From positions 1 through 8,025 of the forward strand of contig JAEYYJ010000040.1 in assembly GCA_023430845.1 (NCBI GenBank): a stretch of 8,025 nt of DNA, in the 5' to 3' direction. Below, in pieces: positions 1 to 6,307 of this stretch. A model generated the notes under the pieces. That model had not been told where the DNA came from. It worked only from the letters and a program-made list of their open reading frames with translations, and did not search any database. Both the position numbers and the translations under genes were made by a program. This stretch comes from Pseudomonadota bacterium. Lineage in GTDB: Bacteria; Pseudomonadota; Alphaproteobacteria; Rhizobiales; Hyphomicrobiaceae. Position 1 is the first letter of the stretch. Each line of letters starts with the position of its first letter.

Positions 1-475
1 GATCGGCGGCGCCTCGGTCGGCGATCACGATCTGGTCGCGCCCGTGCTCTCCAAGCAGGGCATGGAGCTGGCCTTCTGGAAGATCGCGATGCGCCCCGGC
101 AAGCCGCTGATGAGCGGGCGTCTCGGCGCGTTGCGCGTCATTGGCCTGCCCGGCAATCCTGTATCGGCGCTCGTGTGCGCGCGCGTCTTCTTGGCGCCAC
201 TGGTCGAGCAATTGGCGGGACGGCCCGTGGCCACGGAAGCGACGCGGCTTGCGGAGGCGGCGGTTGCCATCGAGGCGAACGGCCCGCGCCAGCACTACAT
301 GCGCGCGACGCTGACGCCCAGCGTCGACGGCTTGCCGCGCGTGACGCCCGTGCGCTCGCAGGACAGCTCGCTCCTCTCGCCGCTCGCGATCGCCGATTGC
401 CTCATCGTCCGCCCGCCGAAGGCTGCGGCCGTGTCAACGGGCGAGACCGTGCGCGTGTTGCCGCTGGATTTCTGA
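1..475 (+). CDS. moeA: Molybdopterin molybdenumtransferase MoeA, C-terminal part (5' end outside window)
   Basis: MoeA inserts molybdate into adenylylated molybdopterin in the cytoplasm, the last common step of molybdenum cofactor synthesis. The frame is open from base 2, and 157 residues are visible before TGA at 473-475, out of about 400 usual for the family. The visible part starts in the MoeA/MogA nucleotide-fold domain with GGASVGDHD, the family's GG-S-G-D motif. It continues with MRPGKP and then LPGNPVSALV, both diagnostic of MoeA. The last 80 or so residues form the beta-rich C-terminal domain, with the typical SSLLSPLAIADCLIV stretch and a GE-V-V end. The protein ends normally and shows no frameshift. 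An inverted-repeat element begins on the base after the stop. A Moco-dependent enzyme is encoded at 6864-7973, but not in the same transcript. The family call is secure. Confidence 0.95.
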   Translation, partial: IGGASVGDHDLVAPVLSKQGMELAFWKIAMRPGKPLMSGRLGALRVIGLPGNPVSALVCARVFLAPLVEQLAGRPVATEATRLAEAAVAIEANGPRQHYMRATLTPSVDGLPRVTPVRSQDSSLLSPLAIADCLIVRPPKAAAVSTGETVRVLPLDF

Positions 476-551
476 TCGCGCCTTCAGCGCGAGCAGGGCC
501 GCAGGCCCTGCACCCGCGCGGGGGACACCCCCGCACCCCCGCTTTTTATGA
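476..551 (+). repeat. REP-like three-hairpin element, copy A (plus orientation)
   Basis: Three perfect hairpins follow one another from the base after the moeA stop. The first pairs TCGCGC (476-481) with GCGCGA (487-492) around a 5-nt loop. The second pairs GCAGGGCC (493-500) with GGCCCTGC (504-511). The third pairs GCGGGGG (518-524) with CCCCCGC (528-534). A tandem 8-mer ACCCCCGC (527-534 and 535-542) and TTTTTATGA (543-551) close the element. An inverted copy with the same order of parts lies at 599-678. Its compact hairpins, extragenic position and inverted pairing resemble REP/BIME elements. I do not recognise a named family. Confidence 0.75.
518..547 (+). terminator. Intrinsic-type terminator for moeA, with two alternative stems
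   Basis: GCGGGGG at 518-524 can pair with CCCCCGC at 528-534 (3-nt loop). It can also pair with the second CCCCCGC at 536-542 (11-nt loop), which abuts five T residues at 543-547. The second fold is a classic GC stem followed directly by a U-run, about 40 nt after the moeA stop. Confidence 0.6.
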
Positions 552-598
552 ATTTGGAGAAAGCTGCGGGGGATTCGGCTAGGCGGAGTGAGCTGAAG

Positions 599-678
599 TC
601 ATAAAAACGGGTGGGTTCGGGAGGGCGTCCCTCCCGATTGGGGGCAGGGGCGAAAGCCCCGTCGCGCTGAAAGCGCGA
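599..678 (-). repeat. REP-like three-hairpin element, copy B (minus orientation)
   Basis: Read on the minus strand from 678, this copy has the same plan as copy A. TCGCGC-TTTCA-GCGCGA (678-662) matches copy A at 16 of 17 bases. Next comes a GGGGC-TTTC-GCCCC hairpin (660-647), then a 9-bp stem whose core is CGGGAGGG (636-629) with CCCTCCCG (625-618). It ends with CCCACCCG (615-608) and TTTTTATGA (607-599). The middle hairpins differ in sequence but pair perfectly, so pairing is kept while bases change. The element begins one base after the korB stop codon. Confidence 0.75.
603..636 (-). terminator. Intrinsic-type terminator for the kor operon, with two alternative stems
   Basis: On the minus strand CGGGAGGG (636-629) can pair with CCCTCCCG (625-618). 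With one A-A mismatch it can instead pair with CCCACCCG (615-608), which is followed at once by TTTTT (607-603). This is the same two-way arrangement as in the moeA-side copy, and it lies about 45 nt after the korB stop. Confidence 0.55.
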
Positions 679-679
679 G

Positions 680-1738
680 CTAACGCAGCCGCGCGTTGAT
701 TCCTTCGAGCGCCTTGGAGCCTGGGCAGAGTTCGCTCATCGGCAGCGCGTTGAGCGGCCGCTCGTCGGTGCCGAGCACGTCGTGCAGATCCTGCTGATCC
801 TCATTGACATACAGGAGGCCTGTCACGACCGTGCCTTTCGCGGCATTCGTGCGGATGGTGTGGATCGCGGCATCTGAGTCGCGAGGATCGTGCCCGCCGT
901 CGACCTTGTAGAGCATGAGCTGCGAGCCGTCATGCAACTCGACCGCGGTCGAGGTGCCCTCGTCATAGTCCGCAGTGATCTCCTCCTGGGGCTCGACGTA
1001 GTCGAGTTTGTTCTCGGAGGCCATGTTGTGCATCCGGACGTACTCGTAGCTCTTCGTCGAGGCCGGATGATTGTTGAAGGTCACGCAAGGGCTGACGACA
1101 TCGATGAAGGCAAAGCCCTTGTAGCTGATCGCGGCCTGGATGAGCGGCAGGAGCTGGCGCTTGTCACCCGAGAAGGAGCGCGCGACGAAACCGGCGCCGA
1201 GCTGGATCGCCATCTGACAGAGGTCAATCGCATCGAAGGGATTTGCCTCGCCCTTCTTGGAGGGTGAATTCTTGTCGTTGGTCGCGGAGAACTGGCCTTT
1301 CGTCAGACCGTAGCAGCCGTTGTTCATGACCATGTAGGTCATGTTCAGTCGGCGACGCACGGCATGACAGAACTGGCCGAGGCCGATGGAGGCCGTATCA
1401 CCGTCACCGGACACGCCGATGTAATAGAGATCGCGATTGGCCATGTTGGCGCCGGTCGTGACGGACGGCATGCGCCCGTGCACCGAGTTGAAGCCATGAC
1501 TGCGAGAAAGGAAGTACGTCGGCGCCTTGGATGAGCATCCGATGCCGGAGATCTTGGCGATGCGATGCGCCGGCAGATCCATCTCGTAGCAGGCTTCGAT
1601 GATCGCGGCGGTGATCGAGTCGTGCCCGCAGCCGGCGCATAGCGTCGACATGGAGCCTTCGTAATCACGGCGCGTGAGGCCCAGCGCATTGCGCGGAAGA
1701 GCAGGATGGTGGGCGGAGGGTTTGGAGATGTAGCTCAT
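680..1738 (-). CDS. korB: 2-oxoacid:ferredoxin oxidoreductase, beta (TPP-binding) subunit, KorB type
   Basis: This subunit binds thiamine pyrophosphate and one [4Fe-4S] cluster. It catalyses oxidative decarboxylation of a 2-oxoacid to acyl-CoA with the gamma-alpha subunit encoded upstream. The 352 residues show the family signatures. C34 and C37 lie in CAGCGH, C68 in GIGCSS and C218 in SPCVTFNN, the expected four cluster ligands. The TPP/Mg motif is GDGD (111-114) and continues to NNGCYGLTKGQ (139-149). The protein is somewhat longer than many archaeal beta subunits (about 290), mostly through a C-terminal extension after residue 240. The ATG at 1738 has CAGGAG at 1753-1748 with 9-nt spacing, and the gap to korA is only 15 nt, so the genes are co-transcribed. 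Substrate (2-oxoglutarate, pyruvate or another 2-oxoacid) cannot be settled from sequence alone; the Kor name rests on the two-subunit architecture. Confidence 0.9.
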   Translation of the reverse strand: MSYISKPSAHHPALPRNALGLTRRDYEGSMSTLCAGCGHDSITAAIIEACYEMDLPAHRIAKISGIGCSSKAPTYFLSRSHGFNSVHGRMPSVTTGANMANRDLYYIGVSGDGDTASIGLGQFCHAVRRRLNMTYMVMNNGCYGLTKGQFSATNDKNSPSKKGEANPFDAIDLCQMAIQLGAGFVARSFSGDKRQLLPLIQAAISYKGFAFIDVVSPCVTFNNHPASTKSYEYVRMHNMASENKLDYVEPQEEITADYDEGTSTAVELHDGSQLMLYKVDGGHDPRDSDAAIHTIRTNAAKGTVVTGLLYVNEDQQDLHDVLGTDERPLNALPMSELCPGSKALEGINARLR

Positions 1739-1753
1739 GGGATCTGGCTCCTG

Positions 1754-3577
1754 CTACTCGGCGGCCGCAGCTTTTTCGGGATGGAGATGCGCGAGCGCAG
1801 CCTTGCGCACAAAGGCGGCCGTGGTCGGCATTCCGTCGTAGCTCAGCATGGCGATGAGCTTGTTCGCGGGTACGTTGGCTTCGGTGATAAGCAGCGAGCG
1901 CATCTGTGCGTCGCGGTTCTGTTCGAGCACGAAGATCTGATCGTGCGCATCGCAGAAGGCCTTCACATCCTCATTGAAGGGGAAGGCCCTGAGGCGCATG
2001 GCGTTGAGGCGAACACCGGCGCGCTCCAGCTCATCGAGGCCTTCGAGCACGGCAGGTCGCGTCGCGCCGAAGTAGATGATGCCGGTCTTGCTGTTCTTGT
2101 CGCGGATGTCGATCTCGGGTTTCGGCACCACGGTTGCGGCCGTGTCGAACTTGCGCCGGATGCGATCGATGACGCGCTGGTGGATGCGGCCGTCCTCGGT
2201 GTAGCGGGCGTATTCGTCGTGGCTCGTGCCGCGCGTGAAGAACGAACCCATGGAAGGATGCGTGCCGGGCAGCGTGCGGTAGGGGATCGCATCACCATCG
2301 ACGTCGAGGTAGCGGCCCCAGGGCTTGCCCTTGACCGTCTTGAAGGCCTCGAGCTGCTCGGCGGAGAGCACCTTGCCGCGGCTCTGCTCTTTACTGTCGT
2401 CCCAGGTGAAAGGCTCAGTCATCCAGTCGTTCATGCCGATGTCGAGATCGGACATGACCATGATGGGCGTCTGCAGCAGCTCCGCGAGCTCGAATGCCTC
2501 GGCCCCCATGTCGAAGACTTCAGTCGGGTCCGAGGGGAACAGCAACACGTGCTTCGTGTCGCCGTGGCTCGCGTAGGCGCAGGAGATGATGTCCGGCTGG
2601 CCCGTGCGCGTCGGCATGCCTGTCGAAGGACCGCCGCGCCGGATGTTGAAGAGCACGACGGGCACTTCGGCGAAGTAGGCGAGACCGAGAAATTCGCTCA
2701 TGAGCGAGATGCCGGGGCCGGAGGTCGCCGTGAACGAGCGTGCGCCATTCCAGCCGCCGCCGATGGCGACGCCGATAGCGGCGAGTTCGTCCTCGGCCTG
2801 TACGATGCTGTAGAGGCGCTTGCCTTCCTTGGTCACGCGCAGGCGCCGCGCATATTTCTCGTAAGCCTCTGGAAGCGACGTGGAGGGCGTGATCGGATAC
2901 CACGCGCAGACCGTGGCGCCACCATAGACGGCCGCGAGACCGCCGGCGTCGTTGCCTGTCACCATGATCTTGCCTTTGGCGCCTTCGGCCGGGCGGGCAT
3001 GAATGGCGAGCGGGCAGGAGAAATGCTCGCGCGCATAGTCGCGCCCAAGCTGCACGGCCTGCAGATTGGCCGTCATGAGCTTCTCTTTGCCCTTGAGCTG
3101 ATCGGAGATCACGCCCTTGAGCGCTTCCATGTCCATGGAGAGCAACTCGACGAGCGCGCCGACGTAGACCATGTTCTTGAAGAGCTGGCGCTGGCGTGCG
3201 TCGGTCCATTGCTTGGCGCAGATCTGCGCGATCGGAATCGGCAGCAGCGTGATGTCGTCGCGCGGCCAGATGCGCGGCATGGAGCTGTCGTAGAGCAGCC
3301 AGCCGCCTGGCACGACTTCCGCGAGATCCTCGGCGTAGGTCTGCGGGTTCATGGCGACCATGAAGTCGATGCCTTCGCGGCGTGCGAGATAGCCGGCCTC
3401 TGACACGCGCACCTCGTACCAGGTCGGCAAGCCTTGGATGTTCGAGGGGAAGATGTTCTTCGGGCTGACCGGAATGCCCATCCGGAAGAGCGTCTTCGCG
3501 ACCATCGTGTTCGCGGACGCGGAGCCCGAGCCGTTGACGGTGGCAAACTTGATGACGAAATCGTTGATCCCGCTCAT
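1754..3577 (-). CDS. korA: 2-oxoacid:ferredoxin oxidoreductase, fused gamma-alpha subunit, KorA type
   Basis: The protein forms the catalytic complex with KorB and supplies the gamma and alpha domains in one 607-residue chain. Residues 1 to about 190 are the gamma domain, with NGSGSASANTM (15-25) near its start. The alpha domain follows from about 203: YPITPSTS (227-234, the 2-oxoacid-site motif), TSGPGISLMSE (286-296) and RRGGPSTGMPT (313-323). The C-terminal transketolase-like domain carries FVLEQNRDAQM (549-559). No cluster-binding cysteine motif is present, as expected for this subunit. The ATG at 3577 fits the start of the gamma fold. Its nearest SD-like GAGGA (3595-3591) is 13 nt away, which is long. 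A 7-codon frame (3597-3574) ends with a TGA overlapping this ATG, so coupled initiation is possible. The gene lies 93 nt after the FAD/FeS gene and 15 nt before korB. The RGGPSTG form and the lack of a delta (ferredoxin) gene favour a 2-oxoglutarate enzyme; other 2-oxoacids remain possible. Confidence 0.9.
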   Translation of the reverse strand: MSGINDFVIKFATVNGSGSASANTMVAKTLFRMGIPVSPKNIFPSNIQGLPTWYEVRVSEAGYLARREGIDFMVAMNPQTYAEDLAEVVPGGWLLYDSSMPRIWPRDDITLLPIPIAQICAKQWTDARQRQLFKNMVYVGALVELLSMDMEALKGVISDQLKGKEKLMTANLQAVQLGRDYAREHFSCPLAIHARPAEGAKGKIMVTGNDAGGLAAVYGGATVCAWYPITPSTSLPEAYEKYARRLRVTKEGKRLYSIVQAEDELAAIGVAIGGGWNGARSFTATSGPGISLMSEFLGLAYFAEVPVVLFNIRRGGPSTGMPTRTGQPDIISCAYASHGDTKHVLLFPSDPTEVFDMGAEAFELAELLQTPIMVMSDLDIGMNDWMTEPFTWDDSKEQSRGKVLSAEQLEAFKTVKGKPWGRYLDVDGDAIPYRTLPGTHPSMGSFFTRGTSHDEYARYTEDGRIHQRVIDRIRRKFDTAATVVPKPEIDIRDKNSKTGIIYFGATRPAVLEGLDELERAGVRLNAMRLRAFPFNEDVKAFCDAHDQIFVLEQNRDAQMRSLLITEANVPANKLIAMLSYDGMPTTAAFVRKAALAHLHPEKAAAAE

Positions 3578-3670
3578 GGCGTCGTCGTTGTCCTCATTCC
3601 AGTCGGGCGCCCGCCGCGATTTTCCTTCGTCAGGTGCAGACGGGCCCTTCCTCCCATGATGGGTGGCTGA

Positions 3671-5641
3671 TCAGGCAGCGATATATGCATTGTGATGGGA
3701 CAGGCACGCCGAGGCGGCCTGCGCTTCCGCGTACGCAAATTTCTGCATGTCCCAGGCGCCGGTCGGACAGCGCTCCGCACAGAGGCCGCAGTGCAGACAG
3801 ACATCCTCGTCCTTGGCCATGATCCGGCCCGTCTTGAGAGGACCCGAGACGTAGATGTCCTGCGACTTGTTGAGCGCGGGAACGCGCAGCTCCATGCGCA
3901 GGTCGGCCTCGTCGTCGTTGTCGGTGAAGTTGATGCAGTCGACGGGGCAGATGTCCATGCAGGCATCGCACTCGATGCAGAGATTGTCCGTGAAGACTGT
4001 CTGCACATCGCAATTGACGCAGCGCTCGACCTCGCGCGCGGCGATCTTATCGTCGAAGCCCAGCTCCACCTCGAGCTTGAGGTTCTTGAGCGAAGCTTCG
4101 AGCGCGGCGTGCGGCACGGCCTGGCGCTTCTGCGGGTCGTAGTTGTTCGAGTACGACCACTCGTGAATACCCATCTTCTGGCTGACGAGCGTGTGACCGG
4201 GCTTCGGCCGATCGACGAGGCTCTTGCCGTGGCAATAGGCATCGATCGAGATCGCGGCCTGATGTCCGTGCGAGACGGCCCAGATGATGTTCTCGGGACC
4301 CCAGGCGGCATCACCGCCGAAAAACACGCCGGGGATCGAGCTCATGAAAGTTTTGCGATCGACGGCGGGTTGGCCCCACTCGTTGAAGGTCATGCCGATA
4401 TCGCGCTCGATCCACGGAAAGGCATTGTCCTGGCCGATGGCCATCAGCACGTCGTCGCAGTCGATGGTGACGAGCTCGCCCGAGGCTTCGAGCTTGGGGC
4501 GGCCTTTGGCATCGACGCCGGTCTCAACCATCTTCTCAAAGGTGACGCCGGCGAGCTTGCCGTCCTTCACGACGAAAGCCTTGGGCGCATGATTGTCGAG
4601 GATCGGAATGCCCTCGTGGAGCGCGTCCTTGACCTCCCAGTCCGAGGCCTTCATGACCTTGCGGGGTGAGCGCACGGTGACAGTCACAGCATCGGCGCCG
4701 AGGCGTAGAGCCGTCCGGCAGCAGTCCATGGCCGTGTTGCCGCCGCCGATGACGACGACGCGACGGCCGATCTTCTCGACATGCCCGAAGGCGACCGACG
4801 TCAGCCAGTCGATGCCGATATGGATGTTGGCCGCGGCTTCCTTTCGGCCAGCGAGCTCGAGATCCTTGCCCTTGGGCGCGCCCGTGCCGACGAAGATGGC
4901 GTCGTAGCCCTCGCCGAGCAGCTTTTTCATGCTCTTGATCTCGGCGCCAAAGTTGGCCTTCACGCCGAAATCGAGAATGCGGCCCACTTCCTCATCGAGC
5001 ACGCTCGCGGGGAGGCGGAAGGAAGGAATGTTCGTGCGCATGAGACCGCCCGGTACGGGATCGCGCTCGAAAAGCGTGATGTCGTAGCCGAGCGGCATGA
5101 GATCGCGCGCGACGGCTAGCGAGGCAGGGCCTGCGCCGATGAGCGCGATGCGCTTGCCGTTCTTTGTGGCTGGAATTTCAGGAAGGAGGCCGTCGATCTC
5201 GCCCTTGTAGTCGGCGGCGACGCGCTTCAGGCGGCAGATGGCGACCGGCTCGGCATTCTTCTTCGAGGGGTCTTTGGCATTGCCTTCATCGCCGACCTGG
5301 ATGCGGCCGCGCCGACACGCAGGCTCGCAAGGGCGGTCGCAGACGCGGCCGAGAATGCCGGGGAATACGTTCGATTCCCAATTCAGCATATAGGCCGCTG
5401 AGTAGCGGCCTTGCGCGATGAGACGGATGTATTCGGGGACGGGTGTGTGCGTCGGGCATGCCCATTGGCAATCGACGACTTTATGGAAGTACTGCGGATC
5501 GTTGATGTCGGTTGGAGGGGTGCGACCTCGCTTGCGTGCGCGGGCCGCCATTTCACTCGCCTGCATCTCGCCTTTATCCCTGGCTCGTTCCTCTGCCGGG
5601 GTGCCTTCCTTGTCGAGCGACGTCACGGGTCGAAAACGCAC
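3671..5641 (-). CDS. FAD-dependent NAD(P)H:ferredoxin-type oxidoreductase with C-terminal 2[4Fe-4S] ferredoxin domain, partner of KorAB
   Basis: The likely role is electron transfer between KorAB and NAD(P)(H), using FAD and several iron-sulfur clusters. The 656 residues divide as follows. Residues 50-115 resemble the GltD N-terminal Fe-S domain, with C58, C62 and C101/C105/C109 (GRVCDRPCEPAC); the upstream R-C-x-x-C half of the GltD motif is missing. The FAD Rossmann motif is LIGAGPASLA (167-176). The NAD(P) Rossmann motif is VVIGGGNTAMD (297-307). A second FAD contact is GVFFGGDAAWGPENI (438-452). After a linker come CVNC (541-544), CIECDACMDICP (555-566) and CLHCGLCAERCP (615-626); the last two are ferredoxin cluster motifs. 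The start is GTG at 5641, chosen because AAGAGG (5653-5648) lies 6 nt upstream; M26 is a weaker alternative. It is first in the operon with korA and korB. A stand-alone GltD role is unlikely without a large GltB subunit nearby. The direction of electron flow is not visible in sequence. Confidence 0.87.
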   Translation of the reverse strand: MRFRPVTSLDKEGTPAEERARDKGEMQASEMAARARKRGRTPPTDINDPQYFHKVVDCQWACPTHTPVPEYIRLIAQGRYSAAYMLNWESNVFPGILGRVCDRPCEPACRRGRIQVGDEGNAKDPSKKNAEPVAICRLKRVAADYKGEIDGLLPEIPATKNGKRIALIGAGPASLAVARDLMPLGYDITLFERDPVPGGLMRTNIPSFRLPASVLDEEVGRILDFGVKANFGAEIKSMKKLLGEGYDAIFVGTGAPKGKDLELAGRKEAAANIHIGIDWLTSVAFGHVEKIGRRVVVIGGGNTAMDCCRTALRLGADAVTVTVRSPRKVMKASDWEVKDALHEGIPILDNHAPKAFVVKDGKLAGVTFEKMVETGVDAKGRPKLEASGELVTIDCDDVLMAIGQDNAFPWIERDIGMTFNEWGQPAVDRKTFMSSIPGVFFGGDAAWGPENIIWAVSHGHQAAISIDAYCHGKSLVDRPKPGHTLVSQKMGIHEWSYSNNYDPQKRQAVPHAALEASLKNLKLEVELGFDDKIAAREVERCVNCDVQTVFTDNLCIECDACMDICPVDCINFTDNDDEADLRMELRVPALNKSQDIYVSGPLKTGRIMAKDEDVCLHCGLCAERCPTGAWDMQKFAYAEAQAASACLSHHNAYIAA

Positions 5642-5647
5642 CCGCGA

Positions 5648-5653
5648 CCTCTT
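5648..5653 (-). promoter_or_regulatory. Ribosome binding site that decides the GTG start of the FAD/FeS gene
   Basis: The minus strand reads AAGAGG from 5653 to 5648, followed by TCGCGG and the GTG at 5641-5639. A 6-nt spacer is near ideal and supports GTG over the internal ATG at residue 26. Confidence 0.6.
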
Positions 5654-5670
5654 CGCAAGAATTTGCCCCA

Positions 5671-5702
5671 GCCCCTAGCCGCGGCTCCGCGAGTAGCGGG
5701 GC
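5671..5702 (-). other. Leader hairpin upstream of the kor operon
   Basis: GCCCC (5671-5675) pairs with GGGGC (5698-5702), TA (5676-5677) with TA (5694-5695), and CGCG (5680-5683) with CGCG (5688-5691), closed by a GCTC tetraloop and interrupted by small bulges. A second GCCCC at 5665-5669 offers an alternative partner. The hairpin lies between the candidate promoter and the SD. It has no U-run directly after it and matches no riboswitch that I know. Confidence 0.35.
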
Positions 5703-5717
5703 CTGCAACTTAGACTC

Positions 5718-5746
5718 TCTATAGCTGCTGAGAGCACTATTGGCCA
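5718..5746 (-). promoter_or_regulatory. Candidate sigma-70-type promoter for the kor operon
   Basis: On the minus strand TGGCCA (5746-5741) and TATAGA (5723-5718) are separated by exactly 17 nt; each matches the consensus at 4 of 6 positions. The predicted start near 5711 gives a leader of about 70 nt. The upstream rpmE terminator at 5794-5824 makes a separate promoter here likely, but this exact placement is weakly supported. Confidence 0.3.
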
Positions 5747-5793
5747 CTGAGCTTCACGCAATGCTGATGGGAATGATTTACGCACAATGCAGA

Positions 5794-5824
5794 ACGGCCC
5801 CACCTAGACTTAGGACGGGGCCGT
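5794..5824 (-). terminator. Intrinsic-type terminator of rpmE
   Basis: ACGGCCCC (5794-5801) pairs perfectly with GGGGCCGT (5817-5824), and inside it CCTA (5803-5806) pairs with TAGG (5811-5814) across a 4-nt loop. The hairpin starts about 48 nt after the rpmE stop. Only a weak U-rich tract (TTCTGCATTGT on the minus strand) follows, so termination may be incomplete or Rho-assisted. Confidence 0.55.
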
Positions 5825-5871
5825 CATGACTGAAAAATTCTGGAGCGAAATGCGCTGCAGCGCACAAAATC

Positions 5872-6096
5872 TCAGAAGAGACCCTCGAACTTCTTCTTGA
5901 AGCGCGAGACACGGCCGCCGCGGTCCATCAGAGTCTGATTGCCACCGGTCCAGGCGGGGTGCGTGCTCGGATCGATGTCGAGCTGCAGCGTGTCGCCTTC
6001 CTTACCGTACGTCGAGTACGTTTGGTACGTCGTGCCGTTCGGCAGGGCCACCGTGATGAGGTGGTAGTCGGGGTGGAAGTCCTCGATATTCTTCAT
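5872..6096 (-). CDS. rpmE: 50S ribosomal protein L31, cysteine-free form
   Basis: L31 sits at the central protuberance of the large ribosomal subunit and helps bridge to the 30S head. The 74 residues match L31 along their full length: FHPDYH near the N-terminus, [20 protein letters not shown] in the middle, and [11 protein letters not shown] at the C-terminus. The four zinc-ligand cysteines of the classic form are all absent, as is usual in Alphaproteobacteria, so the protein should not need zinc. The ATG at 6096 was chosen because it gives the family length. The frame stays open upstream to 6471, but that region overlaps the neighbouring gene and has no L31 similarity. SD-like GAGAA lies just upstream. 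It has its own promoter candidate and terminator and so appears monocistronic. Confidence 0.95.
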   Translation of the reverse strand: MKNIEDFHPDYHLITVALPNGTTYQTYSTYGKEGDTLQLDIDPSTHPAWTGGNQTLMDRGGRVSRFKKKFEGLF

Positions 6097-6187
6097 GACC
6101 GTTCTCGCGAGCCAAAGCAGGAAAGCCGGAACATCGGCGCGGCAGGCGCCGGGGTGCGTCGGCAATCTCGGGTGAAAAGCTGGGCGG

Positions 6188-6216
6188 TGTATACATAAAG
6201 TAGCGCCCTGGGGCAA
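6188..6216 (-). promoter_or_regulatory. Candidate promoter of rpmE
   Basis: The minus strand reads TTGCCC (6216-6211), a 17-nt spacer, then TATACA (6193-6188), in an AT-richer patch (ATACATAAA) of otherwise GC-rich DNA. Transcription would begin near 6181, giving a leader of about 85 nt before the rpmE ATG. Confidence 0.45.
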
Positions 6217-6222
6217 GTCGCG

Positions 6223-6240
6223 CCGCGCAGGGCCGCGCGG
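6223..6240 (-). other. GC hairpin after the permease-family gene
   Basis: CCGCGC (6223-6228) pairs perfectly with GCGCGG (6235-6240) around a 6-nt loop, about 70 nt past the stop of the gene ending at 6308 and just upstream of the rpmE promoter candidate. There is no U-run, so it could be a weak or Rho-linked terminator or chance in GC-rich DNA. Confidence 0.25.
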
Positions 6241-6307
6241 GGGCGGCAAATTGCTCCCGGATCGGACGATCGAGCACCATCCGTGGCGCTGGACGGCCAA
6301 GCGGGCT

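Noticed and set aside
476..678. Hairpin array read as a CRISPR array or attachment site
   Set aside because: There are only two units, in inverted rather than direct order, with no spacers of even length and no cas or integrase gene nearby.
1706..3403. Plus-strand open frame of 565 codons
   Set aside because: It lies antisense to korA, which carries clear family motifs. The antisense translation has no recognisable domain; long antisense frames are common in GC-rich DNA.
3692..4669. Plus-strand open frame of 325 codons
   Set aside because: It is antisense to the ferredoxin and NAD(P) domains of the FAD/FeS gene, whose cysteine motifs are intact.
5715..5734. Inverted repeat CTCTC/GAGAG around the kor -10 candidate
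   Set aside because: The 5-bp arms with a 10-nt loop are expected by chance and have no other support as an operator.
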